A stretch of DNA of 64,000 nucleotides from Methylomusa anaerophila (GTDB taxonomy: Bacteria; Bacillota; Negativicutes; Sporomusales; Sporomusaceae), in contig NZ_AP018449.1 in assembly GCF_003966895.1 (NCBI RefSeq), positions 4,109,501 through 4,173,500 of the forward strand, read 5' to 3'. Position numbers and translations under genes: made by a program. This document shows positions 16,876-26,874 of the stretch, piece after piece. The notes under the pieces are model-generated. The model searched no databases and was not told where the DNA came from. It saw nothing but the letters and a program-made list of their open reading frames with translations. Numbering within the stretch: the stretch's first letter is position 1; every line of letters starts with the position of its first letter.

Positions 16876-17925
16876 TTACCCCTCGAATGCGTCATCTATT
16901 ATGTCTGCATCACTTGCTCTGGCACTTATTTTTACTTCGCCCACAGTTAGAGTCTCCCGAATTTTTCTCTCTATCTCGTCAGCTATAGCAGAATTTTCTT
17001 TCAGGAATTCTTTTACGTTTTCTCGTCCCTGACCCAATCTTTGCTCCCCGAATGAATACCACGTACCGCTTTTGCTTAAAATATCAAGCTCAGTACCGAT
17101 ATCAACCAGACTTCCCTCGCGAGAAATTCCTTCGCCGTACATGATGTCAAACTCAGCCTGTTTGAAGGGAGGAGCAACTTTATTTTTAACAATCTTTACC
17201 CTAGTCCTGCTGCCAACTACTTCATTGCCTTGTTTTATGCTGTCTGCCTTGCGCACGTCCAAGCGAACCGAAGCATAAAACTTTAACGCTCTGCCGCCGG
17301 TAGTTGTTTCAGGGTTGCCAAACATAACTCCTACCTTTTCGCGAATCTGGTTAATAAAAATTACCGTAGTCCTGGATTTACTGATAATACCCGTTAGTTT
17401 ACGCAAGGCCTGTGACATTAAACGGGCATGAAGACCTACGTGAGAATCTCCCATTTCCCCTTCAATCTCAGCCTTCGGTACCAATGCGGCGACTGAATCA
17501 ATAACAATTACATCTATGGCGGCGCTGCGTACCAATGCTTCGGCAATTTCTAAAGCTTGCTCACCATTATCGGGTTGGGAAATAAGCAGATTATCGATGT
17601 CAACTCCCAGTTTTCTGGCATAAACCGGGTCCAGCGCATGTTCAGCGTCAATAAAAGCGGCAAATCCTCCCATTTTTTGCGCTTCAGCGACTATATGTAA
17701 GGCGACAGTGGTTTTACCGGAAGATTCCGGCCCAAAGATTTCAACTGCCCTTCCCCTCGGTATTCCACCTACCCCCAGTGCGGCATCCAATGACAACGCG
17801 CCGGTGGGAATAATCTCAACATTCATTTTCGCTGCAGCTTCCCCAAGTTTCATAATGGCGCCTTTGCCAAAATCCTTTTCTATCTGACGCATCGCGTTTT
17901 CCAGCGCTTTGAGCTTGTCCATCAA
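16876..17925 (-). CDS. recA: Recombinase RecA
   Basis: A 349-residue RecA with Walker A GPESSGKT near residue 66, Walker [13 protein letters not shown], the L1/L2 DNA-binding loops and the conserved [19 protein letters not shown] stretch. The start is either the TTG at 17925 or the ATG one codon later; GGGAGGG fits the TTG slightly better. Expression should be SOS-controlled: a LexA box lies in a near-consensus promoter about 300 bp upstream, giving an unusually long leader. Confidence 0.98.
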   Translation of the reverse strand: MMDKLKALENAMRQIEKDFGKGAIMKLGEAAAKMNVEIIPTGALSLDAALGVGGIPRGRAVEIFGPESSGKTTVALHIVAEAQKMGGFAAFIDAEHALDPVYARKLGVDIDNLLISQPDNGEQALEIAEALVRSAAIDVIVIDSVAALVPKAEIEGEMGDSHVGLHARLMSQALRKLTGIISKSRTTVIFINQIREKVGVMFGNPETTTGGRALKFYASVRLDVRKADSIKQGNEVVGSRTRVKIVKNKVAPPFKQAEFDIMYGEGISREGSLVDIGTELDILSKSGTWYSFGEQRLGQGRENVKEFLKENSAIADEIERKIRETLTVGEVKISARASDADIIDDAFEG

Positions 17926-18058
17926 TCTTTTCCCTCCCTTAAACTACTAGCCTTAAGTCTGACTATGTCTACCCTGTGACATATAAATCGGCGGTTCGCA
18001 ATAAGTTAAAACTATACAACTATATTGGCGCCACAGGGATGAAAATGGAGAACGTTTT

Positions 18059-18150
18059 ACCGCAGAGGGATTGATTATTTATGTTTTTTAACGCTCTTCG
18101 TTATCTTTTCTCTGTGTCCCTCTGTGTCCTCAGCGTCTCTGTGGTTCCGG
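18059..18150. repeat. CTCTGTG-type degenerate repeat in the recA leader
   Basis: TCTGTGTCCC, TCTGTGTCCT and TCTCTGTGG follow one another between 18111 and 18144. The upstream stretch CCGCAGAGGGA (18060-18070) is partly complementary to the first unit. The run lies in the untranslated recA leader and carries no open frame. Confidence 0.5.
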
Positions 18151-18228
18151 TTCCTTTGTCTTATGACGTTTTAGATTTTCAGGATAGTTCGTGGCATTTG
18201 TAAGCTAAGCAGATACAAGTCTACCTCA

Positions 18229-18257
18229 ATTGTACAAACGTTTGTTCGCTTTGTCAA
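18229..18257 (-). promoter_or_regulatory. SOS promoter of recA-recX with LexA box
   Basis: TTGACA (18257-18252) and TACAAT (18234-18229) with a 17-bp spacer. The spacer contains CGAACAAACGTTTG (18248-18235), a full match to the Gram-positive LexA/DinR core CGAACnnnnGTTYG. LexA bound here would sit between the two RNA polymerase contacts. Confidence 0.88.
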
Positions 18258-18266
18258 TATAGGAAA

Positions 18267-18372
18267 CGCATTAAAGAATTGAAATTATATCCGGTATTAG
18301 GAACGCTTCGACGCTGTCGCTTAACTTCAGCTTATCCTAATACCCGGACCCGAATGTCAATTCTTTAATGCG
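18267..18372. repeat. Dispersed palindromic element, family B, copy 1
   Basis: A 106-bp element with perfect 16-bp outer arms beginning CGCATTAAAGAATTGA and nested inner arms (TCCGGTATTAGGA / TCCTAATACCCGGA). The near-identical 100-bp second copy is at 41553-41652 in the same orientation. It lies between the DEAD-box gene stop codon and the recA promoter, ending 10 bp from the -35 box, so it probably also ends helicase transcripts. Confidence 0.85.
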
Positions 18373-18389
18373 AATAATAGGGCAGGAAG

Positions 18390-19970
18390 TTATCTGCCTT
18401 TAGCCGGCTCAATATTAATCCGGTAACCTTTTATGGTATTCTTGTTCATAACGGACAAAACACGCTCGGCAACATCTTCCGGAACCTCTACGAAGGTAAA
18501 TTTGTCATAGATATTGATTGCCCCGATAACGCTACCTTCAATATCAGCTTCTTCGGCAATTGTGCGCACAATATCCTGGGGCTGAATTTTTTGTATCCGG
18601 CCGGCATTAATAAATAAGCGCACCATCCCGGGTTCAGCTCCGGTATTGCCAAAAGAAACTCGCTCTTCCGGCGATTGCGATTTTTCTTTAAAGCCTTCTT
18701 GGAACAGCTTCAACGCTGCGGACGCAATATCAATTGGATCATAGTCTTCCGCCATATCCGCAATTAGATTGCTATAGGCCTCAAAGCCGCCTTGGGCAAT
18801 AGTCCTAGCCAATTGTTCCTTAATTACTTCTATCTGACGTTCCAGGATATCGGCAGGTGAAGGTAATTGCTTACGGATAATTCGGGTTTTAATTTGTTTC
18901 TCGATCAGTTTGAGTTGCCGGTATTCACGCGGCTGAATAAAGGTTATTGCCACACCTTTTTTCCCGGCTCTACCGGTACGGCCGATACGATGGACATAAG
19001 ACTCGGGATCTTGCGGAATATCAAAATTGATAACATGGGTAACTTGGTCAATGTCCAGCCCTCTGGCCGCCACATCAGTGGCAATCAATATATCCAGTTT
19101 TCCATCCCGGAACCTTTTCATCACACGGTCTCTTTGCGCTTGGCTCAAATCGCCGTGCAACCCGTCAGAAATATATCCGCGGGCGGATAGTGAAGCAACC
19201 AAGTCATCCACACCTTTTTTCGTGCGGCAAAAAATAATCAGGCGACCAAATGCTTCGGTATCAAGCACCCGGCACAATCCTTCCAGCTTGTCGCGAGTTT
19301 CATAATAAATCTGATCAATCAAAGGAACGGTCAGTTGTTCTTTACTAATCGTTACGGTTACCCGGTCGTGCATATATCTGTCTGCCAGCGCCATGATTTC
19401 CGTCGGCATAGTAGCAGAAAATAGTAACGTTTGCCGTTCTTTAGGAACATGTTCCAAAATACTCTCAATATCTTCAATAAATCCCATATCCAGCATCTCA
19501 TCAGCTTCATCAAGTACTAAAATGTTAACATGATCAAGTTTTATGGTGCCGCGGCGAATGTGATCAAGCAATCGTCCGGGTGTCCCAATGACTACTTGCA
19601 CTCCCGATTTCAAAGTTCTAATCTGCCGGTCAATCGCTTGCCCACCATATATTGGTAATGTTTTAATTTTTTTAAATTTACCTATTTTGGCTAATTCCTC
19701 CGATACTTGTATGGCGAGCTCACGGGTAGGAGTCAGTACAAGGGCCTGTACTTGCCGGAGTTCAGAAATCTTCTCCATAATAGGAATGCCAAACGCTGCC
19801 GTTTTTCCGGTTCCTGTTTGCGCCTGGCCAAGCACATCGTTTCCGGCTATAACCAAAGGAATGGTTTTACTCTGAATGGGGGAAGGTTCTTCAAATCCCA
19901 TTTGCGTAATGGCCGATATAGTTTTTTTGCTAAGCGGAATATCGCCAAATGTAGCTGAATCTTTAAACAT
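18390..19970 (-). CDS. DEAD-box RNA helicase with DbpA-type RNA-binding domain
   Basis: A 526-residue ATP-dependent RNA helicase. The Q-motif region (FEEPSPIQ), AQTGTGKT, PTRELA, DEAD, SAT and HRIGRTGR motifs are all present in order. After an intermediate helical region the last 75 residues (from about RLFINAGRIQKI) form a DbpA/CsdA-type RNA-binding domain, as in Bacillus DeaD/YxiN and CshA-like helicases. The likely role is structured RNA remodelling in ribosome assembly or cold adaptation. It is 18 bp behind cinA, with AGGAGG about 13 bases before the ATG, and is followed by a family B palindrome. Confidence 0.93.
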   Translation of the reverse strand: MFKDSATFGDIPLSKKTISAITQMGFEEPSPIQSKTIPLVIAGNDVLGQAQTGTGKTAAFGIPIMEKISELRQVQALVLTPTRELAIQVSEELAKIGKFKKIKTLPIYGGQAIDRQIRTLKSGVQVVIGTPGRLLDHIRRGTIKLDHVNILVLDEADEMLDMGFIEDIESILEHVPKERQTLLFSATMPTEIMALADRYMHDRVTVTISKEQLTVPLIDQIYYETRDKLEGLCRVLDTEAFGRLIIFCRTKKGVDDLVASLSARGYISDGLHGDLSQAQRDRVMKRFRDGKLDILIATDVAARGLDIDQVTHVINFDIPQDPESYVHRIGRTGRAGKKGVAITFIQPREYRQLKLIEKQIKTRIIRKQLPSPADILERQIEVIKEQLARTIAQGGFEAYSNLIADMAEDYDPIDIASAALKLFQEGFKEKSQSPEERVSFGNTGAEPGMVRLFINAGRIQKIQPQDIVRTIAEEADIEGSVIGAINIYDKFTFVEVPEDVAERVLSVMNKNTIKGYRINIEPAKGR

Positions 19971-19988
19971 ATATAATCCTCAATCCTC

Positions 19989-21230
19989 CTAAAGTGAAAG
20001 CAAGTATTTTCGCAATTCATTCAATGCGGTTAAAGCTGTACGATTCTTAATATCTAAGCGGCTACCGTTGAAAAAATGTTCATGAAGGGCCGTACCTTTG
20101 GGGCCGGAAACAGCTATGTAGACAAGGCCTACCGGTTTATTGGGCGTAGCTCCGCCAGGACCGGCAATACCGGTAATTCCTATTCCAATATCAGCTGAAA
20201 ACTTACGTTGAATTCCCTCAGCCATAGATAAAGCCGTTTCTTGGCTGACTGCCCCGAATTTTTCCAATATTGCGGCGGAAACTCCTACTTCTTCAATTTT
20301 AATATGATTACTATAACAAACAACTGAACCTGTAAAATAATTGGAACTGCCCGGAATATCAGTTAATCGACTGGATACCAGCCCGCCGGTACATGATTCC
20401 GCCAGCGCAATGGTAAAGTTCTTTGCCGCTAACAAACGCCCGGTAATGTATTCCAGTGTTTCACCATCAAAACCAAAAATATAATCACTGATATAAGGAT
20501 ATATTTTATTTTCTAAATCGGTGATCAATTTTTGCGCCTCAGCATGGCTTTCCCCTTTGGCCGTTAATCGGACGTGAATTTCACCACCCTTAGCAAGTAA
20601 AGCAATAGTGGGATTACCCTGGGCTAAAATAAACTGGTGTATACGCTCTTCCAGCAACGGTTCTCCCAAACCATAGGTACGAAGAACTTTGGAGACAATC
20701 GACCCTTGAACGCCAAAACGCCGATTAAGATAAGGAATGACCGATTGATCAAACATTACTGTAAGTTCTCTTGGCGGCCCGGGTAAATGAATAATAACTT
20801 TACCGTTTGCCAGTTCCAAAATTACCCCCGGCGCCGTACCACAAGTATTATCAACAACAATTGCCCCTTCCGGCATCATAGCTTGGCGCAAGTTGCTATG
20901 CGCCATACCTAAGTGACGCTGAGCAAAAAAACGCTTAATGCGCTCGACACTTGCTTCATGTAGGTACATAGACAAATTTAACACAGATGCCGTTACTTCT
21001 TTGGTAATATCCCCCTGAGTTGGTCCTAATCCCCCACTGGTAATGACTATATCAGACCGTGACAGGGCAGTCTGAATAACTTGGGACATGCGCTCCCGGT
21101 TATCTCCCACAGTGGACTGAAACAATACACTATATCCCAGTTCATTTAATCTTTTGGCTAAATATGGAGCATCCGTATTTATTTGCCCGAGCAACAATTC
21201 AGTTCCGGTACTAATAATTTCAACAATCAT
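19989..21230 (-). CDS. cinA: CinA-like protein, competence/damage-inducible family
   Basis: A 413-residue two-domain protein. The N-terminal COG1058 domain (MoaB/MogA-like; STGTELLLGQ, TSGGLGPT) is linked to ADP-ribose pyrophosphatase-type activity. The C-terminal CinA domain (ESCTGGLVSSRLTDIPGSS, GITGIAGPGG) is linked to nicotinamide mononucleotide deamidase activity. It recycles NAD metabolites and in competent bacteria is co-expressed with recA. Here recA lies downstream beyond the helicase gene, as in many Firmicutes. The ATG follows GGGGGG. Confidence 0.94.
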   Translation of the reverse strand: MIVEIISTGTELLLGQINTDAPYLAKRLNELGYSVLFQSTVGDNRERMSQVIQTALSRSDIVITSGGLGPTQGDITKEVTASVLNLSMYLHEASVERIKRFFAQRHLGMAHSNLRQAMMPEGAIVVDNTCGTAPGVILELANGKVIIHLPGPPRELTVMFDQSVIPYLNRRFGVQGSIVSKVLRTYGLGEPLLEERIHQFILAQGNPTIALLAKGGEIHVRLTAKGESHAEAQKLITDLENKIYPYISDYIFGFDGETLEYITGRLLAAKNFTIALAESCTGGLVSSRLTDIPGSSNYFTGSVVCYSNHIKIEEVGVSAAILEKFGAVSQETALSMAEGIQRKFSADIGIGITGIAGPGGATPNKPVGLVYIAVSGPKGTALHEHFFNGSRLDIKNRTALTALNELRKYLLSL

Positions 21231-21365
21231 ACTCTTTTACCCCCCAACTATGCATTTATGCATTCGTCATAAAAGTTACCAAATCCTCTACGATATAATA
21301 AAGCTCAATTATTCAAAAAAAATTTACAATTAGCTAACATCTAACTAACACGTAGCTAACACCAT

Positions 21366-21419
21366 GGATTGAAGAAAAAATAGTAGGACTGAAAGTCTCT
21401 ACTATTTTTTCTTCAATCC
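21366..21419 (-). terminator. Long perfect hairpin behind rimO
   Basis: A 21-bp perfect inverted repeat (21366-21386 and 21399-21419) around a 12-base loop that can pair further. It lies 10 bp beyond the rimO stop codon. The stem includes an A6/T6 run, so both strands can present a U tract. Confidence 0.75.
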
Positions 21420-21429
21420 GTATATCTAT

Positions 21430-22764
21430 TCAGGACGGCAACTTTTCCCCTAGCAAGTCATAGGTAAACCCTTGAACAATCTCCACCGTAATTATATCCC
21501 CCGGTTGGGCTTCAGTTGCTCCTTCAACATAAACTTTGCCATCTACATCAGGAGCTTCGCGATAAGATCGTCCGAATCCTACTTCTGGTTGTTCGCTACT
21601 ACGACCTTCGATAAGAATATCCAGTTTCCTACCTTCCATCTGTTGGTTTAGTTCTTCAGATATTTGACATTGTAACGCCATTAACTGATGATACCGTTCT
21701 TCTTTCACTTCATCAGAAACCTGCTGGATCATGGAAGCGGCCGGAGTTCCTTCTTCTTGCGAATAGGTAAATATGCCCATTCTTTCGAACTTATGTTTCA
21801 TAACAAACTGTTTTAATGCGGCAAAATGTTCCTCTGTTTCCCCAGGAAAACCTACAATAAACGAAGTACGTAATACAACTCCGGGAATATTCATTCTTAA
21901 TTTCATAAGTAATGTTTCGATATCGCTTTTTCTATCGCGCCGATTCATCGCCAATAGTATATCATCATGACAGTGTTGTAATGGCAAATCAACGTATTTA
22001 CAAATTTTAGGCTCAGCTGCAATCATTTCGATTAATTTGTCCGTAAAGTATTTAGGATAACAATACAATAACCGAATCCATGTTATATCTTCAATCTGAA
22101 CGAGTTCTTGGAGTAATTTTGTTAAGCAAGGTTGACCATAAAGATCTCTTCCATAACTGGTTGTATCCTGTGCTATCAGATTAATTTCCTTTACTCCCCT
22201 GCGTACAAGATCTTTTACTTCTTTTACAATAGACTCCATATGGCGGCTGCGAAAATTCCCCCTAATGGCTGGAATCACACAATAAGAACAACAGTTACTG
22301 CACCCTTCGGCAATTTTAACATAAGCACTATACGGTGGCATAGTATTTATTCTTGGCATGTTCTCATCATATATTACATCCAATTTGCTTGTTAGTACGA
22401 CCCGCTGCCCGGCAAGCGTAGCCTGAATTGCCTCCATTATCCGGGGCCAAGCACCTGTCCCTACAATGGCTGATACTTCCGGTAACTCATCTAATAGCTC
22501 CTGCTGATAACGCTGCCCCAAACATCCGGCAACTATGATTCCCCGGCACTTGCCATTTTGCTTATACTCAGCCATTTGCAATACGGTAGAAATCGACTCT
22601 TCCTTGGCGGAATCGATAAAACTGCAGGTATTAATAATTATAATATCTGCTTCCCATGGGTCAGCGGTAATTGCAAAGCTATTTTCAAGCAAAATTCCAA
22701 GCATGACTTCGGTATCAACAAGGTTTTTGGCGCAACCCAAACTTACGAAACCGATTTTTAACAT
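21430..22764 (-). CDS. rimO: Ribosomal protein S12 methylthiotransferase RimO
   Basis: A 444-residue radical SAM enzyme that methylthiolates an aspartate of ribosomal protein S12. The N-terminal SLGCAKNLVDTE is diagnostic of RimO against MiaB; further cysteines lie in INTCSFI and VAGCLGQRY, and the radical SAM motif is CSNCCSYC. The C-terminal TRAM domain ends the protein. It follows the solute-binding gene by 26 bp with GGGGGG before the ATG. Confidence 0.96.
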   Translation of the reverse strand: MLKIGFVSLGCAKNLVDTEVMLGILLENSFAITADPWEADIIIINTCSFIDSAKEESISTVLQMAEYKQNGKCRGIIVAGCLGQRYQQELLDELPEVSAIVGTGAWPRIMEAIQATLAGQRVVLTSKLDVIYDENMPRINTMPPYSAYVKIAEGCSNCCSYCVIPAIRGNFRSRHMESIVKEVKDLVRRGVKEINLIAQDTTSYGRDLYGQPCLTKLLQELVQIEDITWIRLLYCYPKYFTDKLIEMIAAEPKICKYVDLPLQHCHDDILLAMNRRDRKSDIETLLMKLRMNIPGVVLRTSFIVGFPGETEEHFAALKQFVMKHKFERMGIFTYSQEEGTPAASMIQQVSDEVKEERYHQLMALQCQISEELNQQMEGRKLDILIEGRSSEQPEVGFGRSYREAPDVDGKVYVEGATEAQPGDIITVEIVQGFTYDLLGEKLPS

Positions 22765-22790
22765 GTTCCCCCCTAATTCGGCTACTACTG

Positions 22791-23819
22791 CTATTTAAGC
22801 CCCAAACGAACAGTTTGAACCCATTTATCTAATAATTTCTGCTGCTGTTCGTTTGATAATGCATCATTATAATCAATCAGCTTGATATTCTTCTCTGAAT
22901 ATTCCTGATACGTTACAGTTTCCGGGTTTGTAGGAATAAAGTAAAATTTGTTCTTAATCAATACTTCCTGGGCACGATCCTGAGTCAGCCATTCGATAAA
23001 GGCTTTGGCCTCTATATTGTGGGGAGATCCTTTAACCAGAGCAGCGGCAGTCAGAATATAGGACGTCCCCTCTTCAGGATAAAATATTTTTACAGGAAAT
23101 CCGTCATTAACATAACGTTTCGCTTCACTTTGTACCGTAATACCCAGGTGAACTTCACCTAAAGAGACCATCCGCGCCGGTGTAACCAAAAATTTAGAGT
23201 ATTGAACAATTTGGGGATGAATTTTTTTTAAGTAAGCTAGTGTCTGTTCTTCTCCCTGAACGGAAACCAATGAGTACAATAAATTGGCAGATGCTTCAGC
23301 TGCCAGAAAATCGGTAATGGCCAGACGCAGTTTGTCATTTTGATAGAGCTCAGACCATTTGAGCGGAACTCGCCCGTTATTCTTTATGTAATCTTGATTA
23401 ACGGCAAAAATAACCGGATCATACCAGATACCTGTCCAATAGCTTTCACTATCGCGGAAGCGTGAAGGTATAATATCCAACTGTTCCGAAGCATAGGACT
23501 CCAATAAATTGTATTTTCGCGCCTGCTTTACTATAAAACGGTTAGTAATAATTACATCGGCCTGAAACTGCCCATCACCTTGAAGCCTTTGAAGTAATTC
23601 CCGTTCTGTCAATGGCGTCACATTTACCTTGACATTCATGGTTCTCCCATACTCTTCCGCTAAGACTGCAATCTGTTCGACAGGTAAAGTTGTATATAAG
23701 TTAACGTTTTTTATCTCCTGCTCCGGCTGTCTACCAGCATAGCCGGCCAGAAAAGTAGTTACGGAGAAAGCTAATATTGTTAAGAAAAAAGACATTAACA
23801 ACGGTAGATAACGGCGCAT
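22791..23819 (-). CDS. Extracellular solute-binding protein, iron/polyamine ABC type
   Basis: A 342-residue periplasmic-binding-protein fold protein of the Fe3+/spermidine group (family 1). A short hydrophobic N-terminus (about 5-27) is a signal peptide or membrane anchor; no lipobox cysteine is visible. Family stretches include VNLYTTLPVEQI near the start, TGIWYDPVIFAVN in the middle and ALVKGSPHNIEAKAFIEWL near the end. No permease or ATPase gene is adjacent, so it is an orphan of unknown ligand, located oddly in front of rimO. The ATG follows GGAGG. Confidence 0.82.
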   Translation of the reverse strand: MRRYLPLLMSFFLTILAFSVTTFLAGYAGRQPEQEIKNVNLYTTLPVEQIAVLAEEYGRTMNVKVNVTPLTERELLQRLQGDGQFQADVIITNRFIVKQARKYNLLESYASEQLDIIPSRFRDSESYWTGIWYDPVIFAVNQDYIKNNGRVPLKWSELYQNDKLRLAITDFLAAEASANLLYSLVSVQGEEQTLAYLKKIHPQIVQYSKFLVTPARMVSLGEVHLGITVQSEAKRYVNDGFPVKIFYPEEGTSYILTAAALVKGSPHNIEAKAFIEWLTQDRAQEVLIKNKFYFIPTNPETVTYQEYSEKNIKLIDYNDALSNEQQQKLLDKWVQTVRLGLK

Positions 23820-24143
23820 TAATCATGACCTCCACCGCAAAAGTATAATTTTTATACACTGTCTTAAAATTACTTTTTCGTTACGCAAGTCCAAAATCCT
23901 ACTAAAAGTAATTATAGTAATTATGATAATTACTTTAAAATGCTATCCCTCACCCTCATATAGTAAATCTGACTGTAAAAACGGCTCAATACGCTATACG
24001 CTCCTCATCCATGCTATTTCCTCCCTAGAGGCTAGATGGTTATTCTTTGTAGTATGACAGCTTGAATGCGAAGTTATGCTGAAAAGTTTATAAATTATGA
24101 TACAATGTACGATGCATCGCTACGTGTCAGGTTAGCCCTTTTG
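23820..24143. other. AT-rich intergenic region, no gene seen
   Basis: This 324-bp stretch precedes the solute-binding protein gene. It holds an AT-rich imperfect palindrome around 23905-23938 (arms AAAGTAATTAT and ATAATTACTTT) and TATA-like sequences 20-50 bp before the ribosome site, but no promoter pair with good spacing. No open frame with a ribosome site was found. Confidence 0.5.
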
Positions 24144-26012
24144 TCATTTATTTCGCGCTGCCGGCAAACGCCGTTGTTTATCCGGTTTTTTCTTTTGCGA
24201 CGCTACGGGATAATCCTGATTTTTAGGCGGCCGGATCAAGCATTTCGGACTATAGCCTATTAAATCCTTTCTTCCGTCTTTTATCAAAGCCTCGTATACT
24301 AAATGATAATTTTTAGGATCCCGATACTGGATCAGTGCCCGTTGAAGTCTCTTATCGTGAGCCGACTTAGCAACAAAGACCTGTTCCCCTGTTAGCGGGT
24401 TCACCCCTGTATAATACATGCAAGTTGAAAGACTGCCGGGAGTGGGAATAAAATCCTGAACCTGCTCGGGATGATAACCTAAATCTCTGACAAATTCCGC
24501 TAATTCAATTGCTTCTTTGAGTCCAGCCCCGGGGTGGCTTGACATAAAATACGGAACAAGATACTGTTCTTTCCCCAGTTTATTATTGGTTTCCTGGTAG
24601 ACACGCGCAAATTTTTTAAATACATCAATGCCTGCTTTTCCCATTAAAGCAGTTACATGAGGCGATACATGCTCAGGCGCTACTTTAAGTTGCCCGCTTA
24701 TATGGTGCTCGCATAATTCCCTCAGAAAATTGGAATCGTTGGCAGCCATTAAATAATCATAACGTAATCCCGACCGAACAAATACTTTTTTTATTCCCGG
24801 AAGTTGTCTGAGTTTTTGCAGGAGTATCAGATAATCGTCATGATTTTTATTCAAGTTATTACATGGTGTAGGATATAAGCATTGTTTTCCTTTGCATGTG
24901 CCACGATCAGCTTGGTAATGACAGGCCGGCACCCGAAAGTTTGCCGTGGGGCCGCCAACATCGTGAATATACCCTTTAAAATCGGGTAGTTTGGTGAGAT
25001 TGATTGCTTCTTTTATGATTGACTCGTGACTGCGGCTTTGTATTATTCTTCCTTGATGAGCGTACAACGCACAAAACGAACAGCTTCCATAACAGCCGCG
25101 GTGACTTACCAGGCTAAATTTCACTTCCTGAATAGCTGGAACACCACCGGCCTGTTCGTACACCGGATGATATGTTCGCTGATACGGCAATTCGTAAATT
25201 TCATCCATTTCCGCCGCAGTTAAAGGAAATAAGGGTGCATTTTGCACAACATAGGCCGCACCATGCCTCTGAACAACTATTTTCCCACGAATAGGATCTT
25301 GTTCGTAATATTGAATTGCAAATGCATCGGCAAAATCTTTCTTACTGGTGCTTACCGCCTCATAACCTGGCATTTCTATAAATTCCCACAGGTGGTCAAG
25401 AGATTCGGCAATATAGCATGTCCCTCGTACAGTTCGGATATCTGATACATTAATACCATTGGCTAGTTGTGAAGCAATGTCCTTTACCGGTTTTTCACCC
25501 ATGCCATATATTAAAAGATCAGCTTTACTATCAATTAATATTGAGCGGCGGACAGTATCCGACCAGTAGTCGTAGTGCGCAAATCTTCGCAGGCTGGCTT
25601 CAATCCCGCCGATAATAAGCGGGACGTTTTTCCAAAGTTCCCTAACACGGTTGCAGTACACAATGGTGGCCCGTTCCGGCCGAAGCCCGGTTTTGCCGCC
25701 AGGAGAATAACTATCGCTGCTGCGTATTTTTTTGGCGGCGGTATATTTATTCAGCATGGAGTCAAGATTGCCAGCAGAAACCAATACACCTAAGCGAGGC
25801 TTGCCAAGTCTTTTAAAATCCTGGGTTGATCTCCAATCGGGTTGAGGCAGGATGCCAACCCTGAAACCGCAGCTTTCCAATAAGCGGCAAATAATAGCCG
25901 GACCAAAACTGGAATGATCAACATACGCATCGCCGCTTATACATAAAAAATCCAGTTGATCCCAGCCTCTGTCAGCCATATCCTGCTTGCTTATTGGTAA
26001 GAAACCGTCCAT
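24144..26012 (-). CDS. ygiQ: YgiQ-family radical SAM protein
   Basis: A 622-residue UPF0313/YgiQ protein. An N-terminal B12-binding-like domain ([16 protein letters not shown]) precedes the radical SAM core with CYGSCSFC, and the C-terminal region carries a second cysteine-containing part and a basic tail (KKKPDKQRR). The function of the family is unknown. I place the start at the ATG at 26012 ([11 protein letters not shown]), with AAGGA upstream; the open frame to 26132 is only translation of the palindromic element at 26029-26089. It lies after rodZ. Confidence 0.9.
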   Translation of the reverse strand: MDGFLPISKQDMADRGWDQLDFLCISGDAYVDHSSFGPAIICRLLESCGFRVGILPQPDWRSTQDFKRLGKPRLGVLVSAGNLDSMLNKYTAAKKIRSSDSYSPGGKTGLRPERATIVYCNRVRELWKNVPLIIGGIEASLRRFAHYDYWSDTVRRSILIDSKADLLIYGMGEKPVKDIASQLANGINVSDIRTVRGTCYIAESLDHLWEFIEMPGYEAVSTSKKDFADAFAIQYYEQDPIRGKIVVQRHGAAYVVQNAPLFPLTAAEMDEIYELPYQRTYHPVYEQAGGVPAIQEVKFSLVSHRGCYGSCSFCALYAHQGRIIQSRSHESIIKEAINLTKLPDFKGYIHDVGGPTANFRVPACHYQADRGTCKGKQCLYPTPCNNLNKNHDDYLILLQKLRQLPGIKKVFVRSGLRYDYLMAANDSNFLRELCEHHISGQLKVAPEHVSPHVTALMGKAGIDVFKKFARVYQETNNKLGKEQYLVPYFMSSHPGAGLKEAIELAEFVRDLGYHPEQVQDFIPTPGSLSTCMYYTGVNPLTGEQVFVAKSAHDKRLQRALIQYRDPKNYHLVYEALIKDGRKDLIGYSPKCLIRPPKNQDYPVASQKKKPDKQRRLPAARNK

Positions 26013-26028
26013 AGTCACTGTTCCTTTT

Positions 26029-26089
26029 GGAGGGTGGCTCAAAACGCCCATCTGCGCTGCTGTCATCTGAACATTTTGAACCACCCTCC
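26029..26089. repeat. Dispersed palindromic element, family A, copy 2 (short form)
   Basis: A 61-bp hairpin. On the reverse strand both ends match the ends of the 3794-3920 copy almost base for base (TTCAAAATGTTCAGATG and GCAGATGGGCGTTTTGA), but about 70 bp of the core is missing. It sits 5 bp after the rodZ stop codon and 17 bp before the YgiQ ATG. Confidence 0.85.
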
Positions 26090-26094
26090 CTAAA

Positions 26095-26874
26095 TTAGGG
26101 TGTAACTGAATTGGCAGTAAATGTTTTGTCAATCACTTCACCGTTCGTTCCGGGGGTTCCTATTTGTTTCCCATTATATATCAAATTAACGGCACCCGCG
26201 TTACCCAATTTCATTGTGATTTTATTGTCAGCTTCCCACGTTAACGTCTCACCCGGCTTGGGAATGCCTTCATATATTTCTCTGCCGTCGGCAGTCACTA
26301 AAGTCCAACAATCATTCGAGAACTTGGCCGTTACAACCACAGGTTTAGCATTAGCGGGTTTAGCAGGAGTTGTAACTTGGGGTTGAGAGGTAGAAGGTGT
26401 AGTAGGTTGGGGAGAATTTTGAGTTGGGTTTATTTGCTGAGCAGTAGGAGGCGGTGGTGTAGGAGCCGGTTGCTTGACATTTGAAGACCACCATGCATAA
26501 CCTGCAACTCCTCCGGCCACAAGAGCAACGATCAACCACTTGGCAATCGAGTAGTTCCACGACTTTTCCGCCGCTGAAGTTGCCCCTTGTTTTTTGAGAC
26601 GGGATTCCTCTATAACAGAAGCAGATGTAACTGTTGCAGGCTTTTCTTTACTCTGGCGATATACTGCCATTATCTGCTGCACATCTAATCCCAAAAAGTT
26701 GGCATAGTTCCGAATAAAACCCTTTAAATAAACTTCACCGGGAATGATAGAATAGTTACCTTCCTCAATAGCATTCAGATAAAGCGCTCTAATACTGATT
26801 TCTCGCTCAACATCCTTGATGGAAAAACCTTTTTTTTCCCGCTCACTTCTCAATATTTCCCCTACTGTCGGCAT
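26095..26874 (-). CDS. rodZ: RodZ-like helix-turn-helix membrane protein
   Basis: A 259-residue bitopic protein. Residues 1-70 form a Cro/C1-type helix-turn-helix ([19 protein letters not shown]), which in RodZ contacts MreB. One transmembrane helix lies at about 130-150 ([17 protein letters not shown]), followed by a Pro/Thr/Gln-rich linker and a C-terminal DUF4115 domain (residues about 185-259, [15 protein letters not shown]). The role is cell-shape maintenance. It overlaps the end of mnmH by 32 bp and has GGGAGG before the ATG. Confidence 0.92.
   Translation of the reverse strand: MPTVGEILRSEREKKGFSIKDVEREISIRALYLNAIEEGNYSIIPGEVYLKGFIRNYANFLGLDVQQIMAVYRQSKEKPATVTSASVIEESRLKKQGATSAAEKSWNYSIAKWLIVALVAGGVAGYAWWSSNVKQPAPTPPPPTAQQINPTQNSPQPTTPSTSQPQVTTPAKPANAKPVVVTAKFSNDCWTLVTADGREIYEGIPKPGETLTWEADNKITMKLGNAGAVNLIYNGKQIGTPGTNGEVIDKTFTANSVTP

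Noticed and set aside
26013-26132. N-terminal extension of the YgiQ-family protein
   Set aside because: The added residues translate a palindromic repeat; the ATG at 26012 has its own ribosome site.
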